NCBI RefSeq assembly: GCF_014901205.1
Contig: NZ_JACNMU010000005.1
Location: 186,001 to 250,000, forward strand
Origin: Meridianimarinicoccus sp. MJW13
Lineage (GTDB): Bacteria; Pseudomonadota; Alphaproteobacteria; Rhodobacterales; Rhodobacteraceae
Length of the DNA: 64,000 nt
Direction: 5' to 3'
A program made the translations under genes and the position numbers. The notes under the pieces were generated by a model. It was not told the origin of the DNA. It did not search any database and saw only the letters and a program-made list of their open reading frames with translations. Below, one piece after another: positions 20,650 to 28,768 of the stretch. Each line of letters begins with the position of its first letter. Positions within the stretch are counted from its first letter, which is position 1.

Positions 20650-22896
20650 TCAGAACCCGCCGTTGCGCCGCAATTTCCGATAGACCTCCCGCGCGCGGGG
20701 TTCCCGGCGCTCGGCCCAGCCCTTGATGCAGCGGTCGCCCAGCAGATCTTCGGAGAAATCCAGTGTCCCGGCGATCCCTGCAAGGGTCTGGCGCGCTTCG
20801 GGGGTCAGGGCGTCCAAATCCGGGGTTTCGATCAGGCGGATGTAAAGTTCCCAGAACATCGCGGCTTGCGAATAGGCCAGATGGCGCGGCCCTGCGCCCT
20901 CCAGGGCGGCGATCCCGCTCAGATAGCCCTGCACCGAGGCCAGACGTTCCTCGACCGAGCGCGAGAACGACAGATGCGCCCCGCCCTCGGCCTGGCGGAT
21001 CCAGCGATAGGTGATGTCCTTGGTCAGCGAGATGCCGCGCGCCACCGCGAACACCTGTTGCAGGAACAGCCGGTCCTCGCCCAGCCGCAGGGAACTGTCG
21101 AACCGCAGGTCGTGGCGCACAAGAAGGTGGCGGTCGATGAGTGTGTTGGCGGCAGAGTACAGAAAGACCAGACTGGGCATCTGGGCATAGCTGACGCTAT
21201 ACACCTCGGGCTGGTGGTACTGGTCCATCTGGTTGATCTGGCTGTGACCGTCGGGCGTGCAGAACAAATGTGCGCCGCGCGACACCTCGGCATCGGTTTC
21301 CAACAGCAGGTTCAGCAGCCGTTCCAGCGCGGTTTCTTCGACGTAGTCGTCGCCATCGGCGAAATAGACATAGCGCCCCTGCGCCGCATCCAGCCCCTGG
21401 TTTCGGCGTGCGGATGGCCCCAGATTGCGCCCATCCTGAGACACCTTCAGCCGGGGATCTTTCCGACAGTGGGATGTAATGATGCTGACGGTTTCGTCTT
21501 GCGATCCGTCATCCAGAAACAGCACTTCGAAATTGGGCTCGGTCTGGGCGCGAAGCGAGTCGATCAACCGCTCGACGAATGCGGCCTCGTTGTAGCAACT
21601 CACGATGACGGATATCAGCGGCTGACCTTGCCTCAGCGCAGGCATGTTCAGGTTTCGGGCCGTGGCATCGGTTGGTTGACCCGTCCCGCCGTCATTCGAA
21701 GCGGCCGGCGCCTGCGCCGCATGCGCCGTCGCAGCAAGACGCGAAACCTGCGCGGTCAGACCGTCCAGCTTGTTCCCCAGCGCACCCAGCATATCCCAGG
21801 TGAAGGGCTCCAACTCGCGGGGCTCGAAGGGAACCGGCGGCGGCAGGCCGCTGTCGTCACGATCCACCACATAGACCGACAGATTCTCATAGCGGGCGAT
21901 CAGCACCGGGGCTTTCCAGCCTTCCAGCGCGCCCAACATGTCTTTCAGCGGGGCATGGAAATAGACGATGGGGCTTTGCGGCACCGGGTGGTCGTAGCCC
22001 GAAATCACGATCCGCTTGCTGGCGGCGCGGGCCAGCGTGTCGATCAGTTTCTCGGCGGCTTGCGCCGTGGGCGCGTGGATCAGAACCTCGAAACACAGGG
22101 CAGCCTCGGCCACGGATCCGCCGGAGACATCCAGCGGCGCCTGCCGAAACTCCCAGTCCGGGCGCTTTTCCCGCCCCAGTTCAAGTGCACGCGGCGCCTC
22201 GTCCACCCCGATATAGCGGCTGAAGTTCAGCAGGCGGACGACCTCAAGATCGCCGCAGCCGATATCCACCACCGACAGGCCCGGTGCGACCACGTTGCGG
22301 TTCAGAAGCTCGCGCTTGATGCTTTGAAACACACCGCGCGAGCCGACGCCGCTGCCCAGATCGGGATTGGTCCGATACCGGTAGTCCCAGAAATACCCGT
22401 TGTGATGCAAGCGCCGGATCTCGGCGCTCAGATCGGCAATCTCCTGCGCGTCGAGATCGGGAAACTGCGCCGGTTGAATCTGACCCGAAGGGCCCAGCAG
22501 TTGCGGCAGGGACTGCACACCGTCCGGAATATCCCCCTGCCCCGTGCCCGCCACGTCGCAGACCAGACGGCGTCCGCCCCCTTCGATCACGAAACCCGCA
22601 TCCAGCGTCACCGGGCGGGTCAGCATCACGATGGGCGCCCCAGATATGGTGATCCCGCCGGCATCGGCGGCGGCGGTCGCGTCCGCGACCAACTTCACTT
22701 GCGCGTCCTTGGCCAGAGTCCAGTTTTTCTGCGCATCCTCCCGCAAGGCGGGATCGGGGATCACCACTTCGATCCGGGTCACGGATCCTGTCAGAAACCG
22801 GCGCAAGGCCGTGATGCTGACGGTGGCCAGATAGAGATCACCGGCCCCCTGCGTGATCTCGAACCGGAGGGTGACCGGAAGCGGGGTATCCGTCAT
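20650..22896 (-). CDS. methyltransferase-glycosyltransferase (GT2) fusion
   Basis: 748-aa multidomain protein, probably for glycan assembly. Residues 1-150 are a beta-rich region I do not recognise. A class I SAM methyltransferase domain follows with SVVDIGCGDLEVV near 208-220. From about 426 there is a family-2 glycosyltransferase: PLISVIVSCYNEAAF, LFLDDGSQD near 459 and the DxD-type ADGDD near 513-517. A helical C-terminal region ends the protein. The start overlaps the upstream gene's stop by 4 nt, so the two are one operon. Acceptor and sugar are unknown. Confidence 0.8.
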   Translation of the reverse strand: MTDTPLPVTLRFEITQGAGDLYLATVSITALRRFLTGSVTRIEVVIPDPALREDAQKNWTLAKDAQVKLVADATAAADAGGITISGAPIVMLTRPVTLDAGFVIEGGGRRLVCDVAGTGQGDIPDGVQSLPQLLGPSGQIQPAQFPDLDAQEIADLSAEIRRLHHNGYFWDYRYRTNPDLGSGVGSRGVFQSIKRELLNRNVVAPGLSVVDIGCGDLEVVRLLNFSRYIGVDEAPRALELGREKRPDWEFRQAPLDVSGGSVAEAALCFEVLIHAPTAQAAEKLIDTLARAASKRIVISGYDHPVPQSPIVYFHAPLKDMLGALEGWKAPVLIARYENLSVYVVDRDDSGLPPPVPFEPRELEPFTWDMLGALGNKLDGLTAQVSRLAATAHAAQAPAASNDGGTGQPTDATARNLNMPALRQGQPLISVIVSCYNEAAFVERLIDSLRAQTEPNFEVLFLDDGSQDETVSIITSHCRKDPRLKVSQDGRNLGPSARRNQGLDAAQGRYVYFADGDDYVEETALERLLNLLLETDAEVSRGAHLFCTPDGHSQINQMDQYHQPEVYSVSYAQMPSLVFLYSAANTLIDRHLLVRHDLRFDSSLRLGEDRLFLQQVFAVARGISLTKDITYRWIRQAEGGAHLSFSRSVEERLASVQGYLSGIAALEGAGPRHLAYSQAAMFWELYIRLIETPDLDALTPEARQTLAGIAGTLDFSEDLLGDRCIKGWAERREPRAREVYRKLRRNGGF

Positions 22897-25034
22897 GACT
22901 TGGGTTTCTTTCCCTTGATCCGATGGCGCAGGTTGCGTTCGAAATCGCGCAGGAACTTCGGCGTGCGGGATTTTCTGGCCTTGCTAACCGTGCCATCGCG
23001 GGGCTTCAGCACCTCGATCACCAGCCCGTCCAACTCGGTGCCGAAGGGCGTGGGCACCCGCGCCTCATGGGTCAGGACAAGGTTCTGCTTTTCCAGCAGG
23101 CGGATCACCTTGGCCCCCGTTTCGGCCCCCTCGCTGCCCGGCTGCAGGGCATCGGACCGTTTCGCAGTTGCAGCCAGAACAATCCCCCGTCCACCCGGCA
23201 CCAGATTGCGCGCAACCTGTTGCAAGCCCGTGCCCGTCTGTTCGTCATCGCCAAAACCGGAGAACACGAACAGGAAGTCTACCGGCTTGAGCTTGGCGAC
23301 GGCCCGCTTTGATGCGGCACTGTCCGCGGTCAGGACAAGGTTCGCGGCTGAAACAAGCGTTGCGCCGCGCAAGGCAACGGCCATGGTAAACGCACAATCC
23401 GAACCGCCGCCGACCACCGCGACACGCGCGGCATCAAGCCACGATGGCAACCGCGAAAGAGCGTCCAGTTCGGCCCCGAACCGCGCCGGAATGGTCGCCC
23501 TGTCCCCGTACAGATAGTGCAGCAGGCGCGTGGCCTCGGGCCGCGACAGGTCCAGCAGGTTGGATTCCGGCAGCCCGGCGCGTTTCAGCGCCAGGTACAC
23601 GGGGCGGCCGGTAAACTGGCCAAGATGCAGGACATCGCGAAACACCCCGTCCTGGCGCAATAGATCCGCCAGATCGCCTTGATCCGACGAACGCGGCTCG
23701 CCCAACAGCAACAGTTTGTCGCCGGTCAGCTCCGCCAGCATCCGCACCGCCTGATCCGGCGCGTCGAACCCTGCTGCGTATTCGGCGAAGTCAAGGCACA
23801 GCACCAGATCCCCTGGCGCATCCGCGGCGCCCGTGGTGAAACGGGCCTCTGGCAGGCGCTGTCCGGCGACCTCGACCATCCGGGCGCGCCGGTCGAACCC
23901 GCGATAGCTGCGCGGGGTCAGGCCCTCCAGATGCGCCGCCGATCCGCAACAGACATCCGTCACGGTCTCGGCGGTTTCGATCCCCGCTGCCTGCAACAGC
24001 GTTTTCAATTGTGGCGCGTTCCTTGTGGTCATCGAAACCCCTGTCTCCAGCGACCGCCACGAACGGAAGCGCTTGTCTTCCCCCGGGTCCCAGTCCGTTT
24101 CCAGCCCGAGCGCGGACAGCCGGTCGTTCACCCGCATCACATCCCTGTCGATGGCCCGGATTCCACTGAGGCCAAGCAGACCCTTGTCGTCGAGATTGTT
24201 GTGGAAATGGATCGCCAGCGCCGGTTCGACGCTGGCATTCCGGCTTTCCGGATGCAGAAAATGGGTGGGAAAATTGAACCGCTCGTCCAGGCAATGGGCA
24301 TGCAGCTTCAGATCGCGCAGGGCCAGGTAAAAGGAAATCTGGTCCACATGATGCGCGTGTTGCTCAAGGATTTTTGCCGTGCGCGGATCGCCCAAAAGAC
24401 GCAGCGCCCAGTCCTGCCAGGCCGCGCCGAACTCTGCACAGAGGGCCACCGGCAGGGCATACAGCCCGCCATTGAAGTACCCCAGCGGCAGCGCGTGATG
24501 AAACAGCGAGTCATGCGCCAGCGCCTCGGGCGGGGCGACCTTGAACGCCTCCATCAGGGCGCGGATCTTGTCCAGCGGCGGGTTGGGGAAATCGGCGGTC
24601 TTGCCCAGGGCAAAACGCCCGCTGACCTGCCGGGCCTGCACCGCTTCGGCCGCAAGAGCTGCGCCGAACCGCCCCGTGGCAGCAATATCGCAGTCGTTCA
24701 TCACGAGGATGTCGGCGCCGAAGTCCGCCGGGCTGAGCGGCTGCACCAGCTTGTTGCAGTACTTGCCATCACCGAAACGCGCCACCGGGACGATGTTGAC
24801 CCCGCGCGCCGCAAGCTGCGGCAGGACATCCAGATCGGTCTCGACCGTGTGGACGAAAATTCTCTCGGGCGCGATGTTTTCAAGGTCCAGCAAACAGGTG
24901 ACCCAGATCAGCGCCGACCGTTCGATCACCGGATTGCGATCCACGACACAGGAAAAGGCCAGGCTGGGCGCGGTGCCTTTGGCTTGCAAATCCTGCCTGG
25001 TGTCCAGCTCTTCCACGGCACATCCGATCGTCAT
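22893..25034 (-). CDS. large glycosyltransferase-like protein with methyltransferase-like regions
   Basis: 713 aa. The N-terminal third looks like a nucleotide-sugar-dependent transferase: VMNDCDIA at about 111-118 (D-x-D), then a conserved-looking GYFNGGLYALP. A second region near residue 360 has VTDVCCGSAAHLEGL, a SAM-binding-like motif. A third near 536 has VAVVGGGSDCAF, again Rossmann-like. A basic tail closes the protein (RHRIKGKKPKS). First gene of the leftward glycan operon, coupled to the next by a 4-nt overlap. I infer a role in surface polysaccharide or protein glycosylation; domain limits are approximate. Confidence 0.7.
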   Translation of the reverse strand: MTIGCAVEELDTRQDLQAKGTAPSLAFSCVVDRNPVIERSALIWVTCLLDLENIAPERIFVHTVETDLDVLPQLAARGVNIVPVARFGDGKYCNKLVQPLSPADFGADILVMNDCDIAATGRFGAALAAEAVQARQVSGRFALGKTADFPNPPLDKIRALMEAFKVAPPEALAHDSLFHHALPLGYFNGGLYALPVALCAEFGAAWQDWALRLLGDPRTAKILEQHAHHVDQISFYLALRDLKLHAHCLDERFNFPTHFLHPESRNASVEPALAIHFHNNLDDKGLLGLSGIRAIDRDVMRVNDRLSALGLETDWDPGEDKRFRSWRSLETGVSMTTRNAPQLKTLLQAAGIETAETVTDVCCGSAAHLEGLTPRSYRGFDRRARMVEVAGQRLPEARFTTGAADAPGDLVLCLDFAEYAAGFDAPDQAVRMLAELTGDKLLLLGEPRSSDQGDLADLLRQDGVFRDVLHLGQFTGRPVYLALKRAGLPESNLLDLSRPEATRLLHYLYGDRATIPARFGAELDALSRLPSWLDAARVAVVGGGSDCAFTMAVALRGATLVSAANLVLTADSAASKRAVAKLKPVDFLFVFSGFGDDEQTGTGLQQVARNLVPGGRGIVLAATAKRSDALQPGSEGAETGAKVIRLLEKQNLVLTHEARVPTPFGTELDGLVIEVLKPRDGTVSKARKSRTPKFLRDFERNLRHRIKGKKPKS

Positions 25035-25038
25035 GTTT

Positions 25039-25069
25039 TTGACACGTTTTCAGCATCTTGTCAGATACG
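25039..25069 (+). promoter_or_regulatory. possible promoter of the rightward glycan genes
   Basis: Perfect -35 TTGACA (25039-25044) in an AT-richer divergent spacer. The best -10 candidate is GATACG with a long 19-nt spacer, so this is tentative. It would give a leader of about 130 nt. Confidence 0.3.
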
Positions 25070-25209
25070 GCCCAGGACCGCACTGCGGCATTGGCTCGCA
25101 ATTCCCACCTCTGCTGAGTATCGTGTTTACGCAATTTGGGAAAGTGGGTAACTTGTCGGGATACCCGCCAGAACGGCCCCATGTTCCAACAAAGGCATCC
25201 CGATATTTC

Positions 25210-26217
25210 ATGACAGGTCTGATCGTCGCCGGATTTCACCGAAGCGGAACTTCCTCGGTTGCGCAGCAACTGGCCAATTGCGGCTTGTCGCTGGGCGACG
25301 ACCTGATCGGGGCAAATGAATTCAACCGCTTCGGTCATTTTGAAGACTGGCCCGTTGTGCGGTTTCACGATGCCATCCTGGCCCGCAACGATGCGGATTG
25401 GGCCCGTGTTCCCGACGGCCCGATCGACTTCACCCCGGAAGAGGCGCAATGGGCGCGCGACTATTGCGCGGCGCGCGACGCCAAGGAGCCGGTCTGGGCG
25501 GTCAAGGATCCCCGCATGTGCCGGTTCATGCGCCAGTGGCGGGCCGAAGTTCCCGGCCTGAAATTCCTTGTCGTCTACCGGCACCCGGTGGCAACCTCGC
25601 AGTCGCTGAACCGCCGGTCTGCCCTGTGGATGGCGCGCAGCCACAACACCGACAACATCGCGCGGCGGTTCTACCATGATCCCGACCTGGCCCTGAAGCT
25701 GTGGATCGAACACAACCTGCACCTGCTGGATCTTCTGGCCGAATATCCCGACGATTGCGTCGTGCTGGGCCATCATCACATTCTGGCGGGCATCAACCCG
25801 CTTCAGGTGGCCGAAGACCGGCTGGGCCTGTCGCTGGGAGCCGATACGGCGACCACGACCATCGACCACACGGCCCTGTCGAAGAAAGAACCTGTTCTGC
25901 CGGTGTGCGACAGCACCCTGATCGCCCCGGTTCTGGACATCTGGCAAAAGCTGGAGGACGCCGATTGGGCCACCGCGCAAGGGCATCCGCGCGAAGAGAT
26001 CGCCTCGGCACTGGTGCATGATCCCACCGGCCTGAAGACCCGCGCCGGCATGGCGGACGTGCAATTGGCTGAAATCTACAAATCGCCGATCGGCGACTTG
26101 AGCGTTCTGAAAGGCGCCAAGGCGGTGGCCGAGAAGATCTCCCGACCGCCATTCAGCCTCTACTTCATGCGCAAGAAAAAATACCGCGACTTCGTCGAGA
26201 AGGTGACAAACCGGTGA
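25210..26217 (+). CDS. sulfotransferase family protein
   Basis: 335 aa. The N-terminal GFHRSGTSSVAQQL (residues 8-21) is the P-loop-like 5'-phosphosulfate-binding motif of PAPS sulfotransferases, and VVYRHPVATSQSLNRRS near 120 matches the 3'-phosphate motif. It probably sulfates a glycan. The start at 25210 gives the usual N-terminus; the longer open frame upstream lies in the divergent promoter region and is rejected. The stop overlaps the next gene's GTG start (GTGA). Confidence 0.8.
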   Translation: MTGLIVAGFHRSGTSSVAQQLANCGLSLGDDLIGANEFNRFGHFEDWPVVRFHDAILARNDADWARVPDGPIDFTPEEAQWARDYCAARDAKEPVWAVKDPRMCRFMRQWRAEVPGLKFLVVYRHPVATSQSLNRRSALWMARSHNTDNIARRFYHDPDLALKLWIEHNLHLLDLLAEYPDDCVVLGHHHILAGINPLQVAEDRLGLSLGADTATTTIDHTALSKKEPVLPVCDSTLIAPVLDIWQKLEDADWATAQGHPREEIASALVHDPTGLKTRAGMADVQLAEIYKSPIGDLSVLKGAKAVAEKISRPPFSLYFMRKKKYRDFVEKVTNR

Positions 26218-27323
26218 TCTATGTCTTTACAACCTGCGCCCTGAACTATTTCCCGAACGCCCGTATCCTGGCGCAGTCTGTCCGCAGGCACATGCCCGAC
26301 GTGCGGCTTGTCTTCTGCCTGACAGACGCCGCACCCGAGGGGTTTGACGCGACCCAGGAAGGCTTCGACGAATACTGGACGCTGGAAGACCTGCGCCCGC
26401 AGATCCCGGATCTGGAACAATGGATCTTCCAGCACACGGTCATGGAGATGGCGACCGCGTCGAAGCCCTTCGTCCTGCACGCGCTGCTGGAGCGCGACGA
26501 TTGCGATGGCGTTCTGTTCTTCGATCCTGACTGCGAAGTGCATTCCCCCTGCACCGAGATCCGGCAAAGCCTGTCAGAGAACTCCATCACCCTGACCCCG
26601 CACGCCTGCCTGCCCCATGAAGAGGACCCCTGGGTGTTCTTCGAGTTGAGCCTTCTCAAGGTCGGGGCGTTCAACCTGGGCTTCTTCGGGGTGCGCAACG
26701 ACGAAGAGGGCCGCCAGTTCGCTCGCTGGTGGCGCCACCGTTTGCGTAACTTCTGCCTGATCGATGAATCGCGGCACCTGTTTACCGATCAGAAATGGAT
26801 CGACCTGGTGCCGGTCTACTTCGACAGCGTCCGGGTGCTGCGGCGGCCGACCTACAACGTGGCCCGGTGGAACACGTTCCAGCGCAAGCTGACCCGTGGC
26901 GAGGATGGCACCGTGCTGGTGGATGGCGAGCCGCTGGATTTCATCCATTTCTCGGGATTTCTGAAGAAGGGCAGTTACGTGCGCGGCCTTTATGACGCGC
27001 AATCAGCCCAGTGGTGCGCCGAGATCGAGGTGCTGGATGCCTTGTCAGAGGACTATGCCAACCGCCTGGCGGCAGATCAGGCGCGGCCCGAAATGTCAGC
27101 CCCCTGGGGGCTGGGGCTTTACGCGGACGGCGTGGAAATCCCGCCGCGGCATCGCACGGCCTATCGGGTGTCACCGGACCTGCGGGCCGCTTTCCCGAAC
27201 CCGTTCGAAGGCGGGGAAACCTTGCGCGCAAGGATGGCAACTGCGCCGACCGAACCGGCGCCCGCCAAGAAGAAAAAGAAGAAATCGGCCCTCAGCCGGC
27301 TGAAACGCAAGCTCGGCCTATAA
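26214..27323 (+). CDS. glycosyltransferase-like protein with lysine-rich tail
   Basis: 369 aa, GTG start overlapping the sulfotransferase stop. The N-terminus MIYVFTTCALNYFPNARILA and the FFDPDCEVHSP motif (about 102-112, D-x-D) resemble nucleotide-diphospho-sugar transferases of GT-A fold. The C-terminus has a Lys run (KKKKKK near 354-359) followed by a basic amphipathic end, possibly for membrane or DNA-backbone-like anionic surface contact. Sugar specificity unknown. It ends in front of a clear terminator hairpin. Confidence 0.75.
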   Translation: MIYVFTTCALNYFPNARILAQSVRRHMPDVRLVFCLTDAAPEGFDATQEGFDEYWTLEDLRPQIPDLEQWIFQHTVMEMATASKPFVLHALLERDDCDGVLFFDPDCEVHSPCTEIRQSLSENSITLTPHACLPHEEDPWVFFELSLLKVGAFNLGFFGVRNDEEGRQFARWWRHRLRNFCLIDESRHLFTDQKWIDLVPVYFDSVRVLRRPTYNVARWNTFQRKLTRGEDGTVLVDGEPLDFIHFSGFLKKGSYVRGLYDAQSAQWCAEIEVLDALSEDYANRLAADQARPEMSAPWGLGLYADGVEIPPRHRTAYRVSPDLRAAFPNPFEGGETLRARMATAPTEPAPAKKKKKKSALSRLKRKLGL

Positions 27324-27331
27324 AAGGATCC

Positions 27332-27366
27332 CCGTCGGGCTGCGTGCTGAAAGCCCCGCCCGACGG
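27332..27366. terminator. bidirectional terminator hairpin
   Basis: Perfect 9-bp stem CCGTCGGGC (27332-27340) with GCCCGACGG (27358-27366) between the convergent glycosyltransferase and SnoaL-like genes. No long T run, but position and symmetry fit a shared terminator. Confidence 0.65.
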
Positions 27367-27373
27367 ATGACGA

Positions 27374-27739
27374 TCAACTGCCGTAGTAAAACTCTTCGTG
27401 CGAGATCTTGCCGTCGGTCACCGTGTAGACAGCCACTTCCTTCATTTCGTTGCGCTCTCCGGTGGCTTTCATGGTGGCATCCATTTCGAAGATCACCGCG
27501 AACTTGTTGTCGCCGTGCGGCATGGGATCGCTGACCGAGCCGCCATGGACCTCGAAATTCTCGGTCCACCAGGCGTGCTTGCCACGGATCGCCTCGACTC
27601 CGACCGCTTCGCGCCCGTTGCCATTGTCCATGGCCTCGACCGAAACCGCGTCGGGAGCGTAAAGCTTGTCCAGGTTTTCAGCCGCGCGGCCTTCGCGGCA
27701 GCCGGCCACAAGTTCTCTGGCAACGTCATTCATATCCAT
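27374..27739 (-). CDS. SnoaL-like/NTF2-fold protein
   Basis: 121-aa small cone-shaped-fold protein. The pattern of an N-terminal helix, LDKLYAPDAVSVEAMD, AIRGKHAWWTENFEVHGG and the C-terminal VYTVTDGKISHEEFYYG is typical of SnoaL-like ketosteroid-isomerase-fold proteins. Substrate unknown. The start at 27739 is preferred because GGGAGGG lies about 7 nt upstream; ATGs at 27763 and 27733 are alternatives. Confidence 0.8.
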   Translation of the reverse strand: MDMNDVARELVAGCREGRAAENLDKLYAPDAVSVEAMDNGNGREAVGVEAIRGKHAWWTENFEVHGGSVSDPMPHGDNKFAVIFEMDATMKATGERNEMKEVAVYTVTDGKISHEEFYYGS

Positions 27740-27843
27740 CTGCAATCCCTCCCTGATGTTCATGATGTGTTCCCAAGCATGACGTTGCGTCGGGACAATT
27801 TCAAGATATTAGACTCACGTTTGTGTGAAGGCCCCGGCACGGG

Positions 27844-28467
27844 TCATTCCAGCGCCTCCAGGATGGGCTGCCATTGCATCTGCAGAGGCTTGTAGACCGC
27901 TTGCGGCATGTCGAAGATGCTCAACCCCGCTTCGGCCAGATCACCATAGGCGGCCCGTTCGCCGATGCGGGCCAGCGGGGTCACGCCAAGGGTCTGGAAG
28001 AAGGCCTCCAGTCGCACCGCCGCGCGGGTTCTGGGCCGCAACCGCATCGCCACGAGGCTGATTCGCACCTTTCCCTTCCGGATGCGCTTGACCTCTGCCA
28101 GCTTGTCGAGAAACCGCCGGGTGCTGTCGGCATCAAACAGCGACGGCTGCACCGGGATCAGCACCAAATGGGCTTCTGCCACCAGGGCCTGCGCCCCGTC
28201 CCTCTGCATCGCGCCGGGCGCATCGACGATCAGCCAGTCCGTCTTTTTCGGGGCCGTTCCAACCGATTTCGCGGCACTCCAGTTCAGCCGGGTGACCGGG
28301 GCGGCTTCGGGCGGTCGGCGTTTCAGCCATCGTGTCGCCGATTTCTGCGGATCGGCGTCCGCAAGCGCCACCCGCGCGCCGCCATTGGCCAGCGCCGCAG
28401 ACAGGGTAATGGCCACCGTCGTCTTGCCGCAGCCGCCCTTGCGATTGGCAATCAACACCGTCTTCAT
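27844..28467 (-). CDS. ParA-family ATPase (orphan)
   Basis: 207-aa deviant Walker ATPase. Walker A is KGGCGKTT at residues 10-17 with the signature Lys, followed by LADADPQKSATRWL (Walker A') and WLIVDAPGAM (Walker B). No parB or centromere-like repeats are adjacent, so it is not an evident plasmid or chromosome partition pair. Such orphans can position other cargo. The start has AGGGAG about 8-13 nt upstream. Divergent from prfC. Confidence 0.85.
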   Translation of the reverse strand: MKTVLIANRKGGCGKTTVAITLSAALANGGARVALADADPQKSATRWLKRRPPEAAPVTRLNWSAAKSVGTAPKKTDWLIVDAPGAMQRDGAQALVAEAHLVLIPVQPSLFDADSTRRFLDKLAEVKRIRKGKVRISLVAMRLRPRTRAAVRLEAFFQTLGVTPLARIGERAAYGDLAEAGLSIFDMPQAVYKPLQMQWQPILEALE

Positions 28468-28566
28468 CCGGTCGCTCTCCCTGCCCCGTGTGGGATCGTA
28501 GACGCGGGCCGTTGAGGTGTGCAACGGGTCGCGGGATCCGGACGACAACGCAGGCGGTTGGGGAAG

Positions 28567-28593
28567 GCACCACTGCGTGGTGCTTTTTTTTTT
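28567..28593 (+). terminator. strong intrinsic terminator upstream of prfC
   Basis: GGCACCAC-TGC-GTGGTGC hairpin followed by ten T residues, a textbook rho-independent terminator on the plus strand. No annotated plus-strand gene ends here: the region 28468-28768 separates divergent parA-like and prfC. It may end a short unannotated transcript or act as an attenuator in the prfC leader. Confidence 0.75.
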
Positions 28594-28613
28594 AGTATTT
28601 TTGCCAAGAAGAA
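28594..28613 (+). other. AGTATTTTTGCCAAGAAGAA motif, copy 1
   Basis: This 20-nt motif directly follows the terminator T run. A close variant (GTGTTTTGGCCAAGAAGAAG) is at 50057-50076 in the nuoD-nuoE spacer. Similar sequences are, from memory, frequent in Rhodobacteraceae intergenic regions. Function unknown. Confidence 0.45.
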
Positions 28614-28733
28614 ATCTGGTGGCCGTGGCACCCTTCCCCCCTTTGAATGAATGCACCGGGGTTTGGCGGATACCGGTTTCGGGCTGCTGCGCGCGGTGGC
28701 AGCGTTTTTCATGGCGCTGGCAACCGCTGCTGA

Positions 28734-28762
28734 TTGCCCCGCCCTGCGAGCCTCGCTATATC
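28734..28762 (+). promoter_or_regulatory. possible prfC promoter, leaderless mRNA
   Basis: TTGCCC (28734-28739), 17-nt spacer and TATATC (28757-28762). The predicted start site falls on or next to the prfC ATG at 28769, and no Shine-Dalgarno sequence is present, suggesting leaderless translation. Confidence 0.4.
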
Positions 28763-28768
28763 GCGCCC

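Noticed and set aside
20563-23517. 984-aa forward frame over the glycan genes
   Set aside because: Antisense to two recognisable transferase genes; long because of high GC. Only its first 25 codons (VPLPA-like) are of interest.
27270-27305. A-rich Lys-codon run in the glycosyltransferase as a slippage or phase-variation tract
   Set aside because: The run mixes AAG and AAA codons and contains no long homopolymer.
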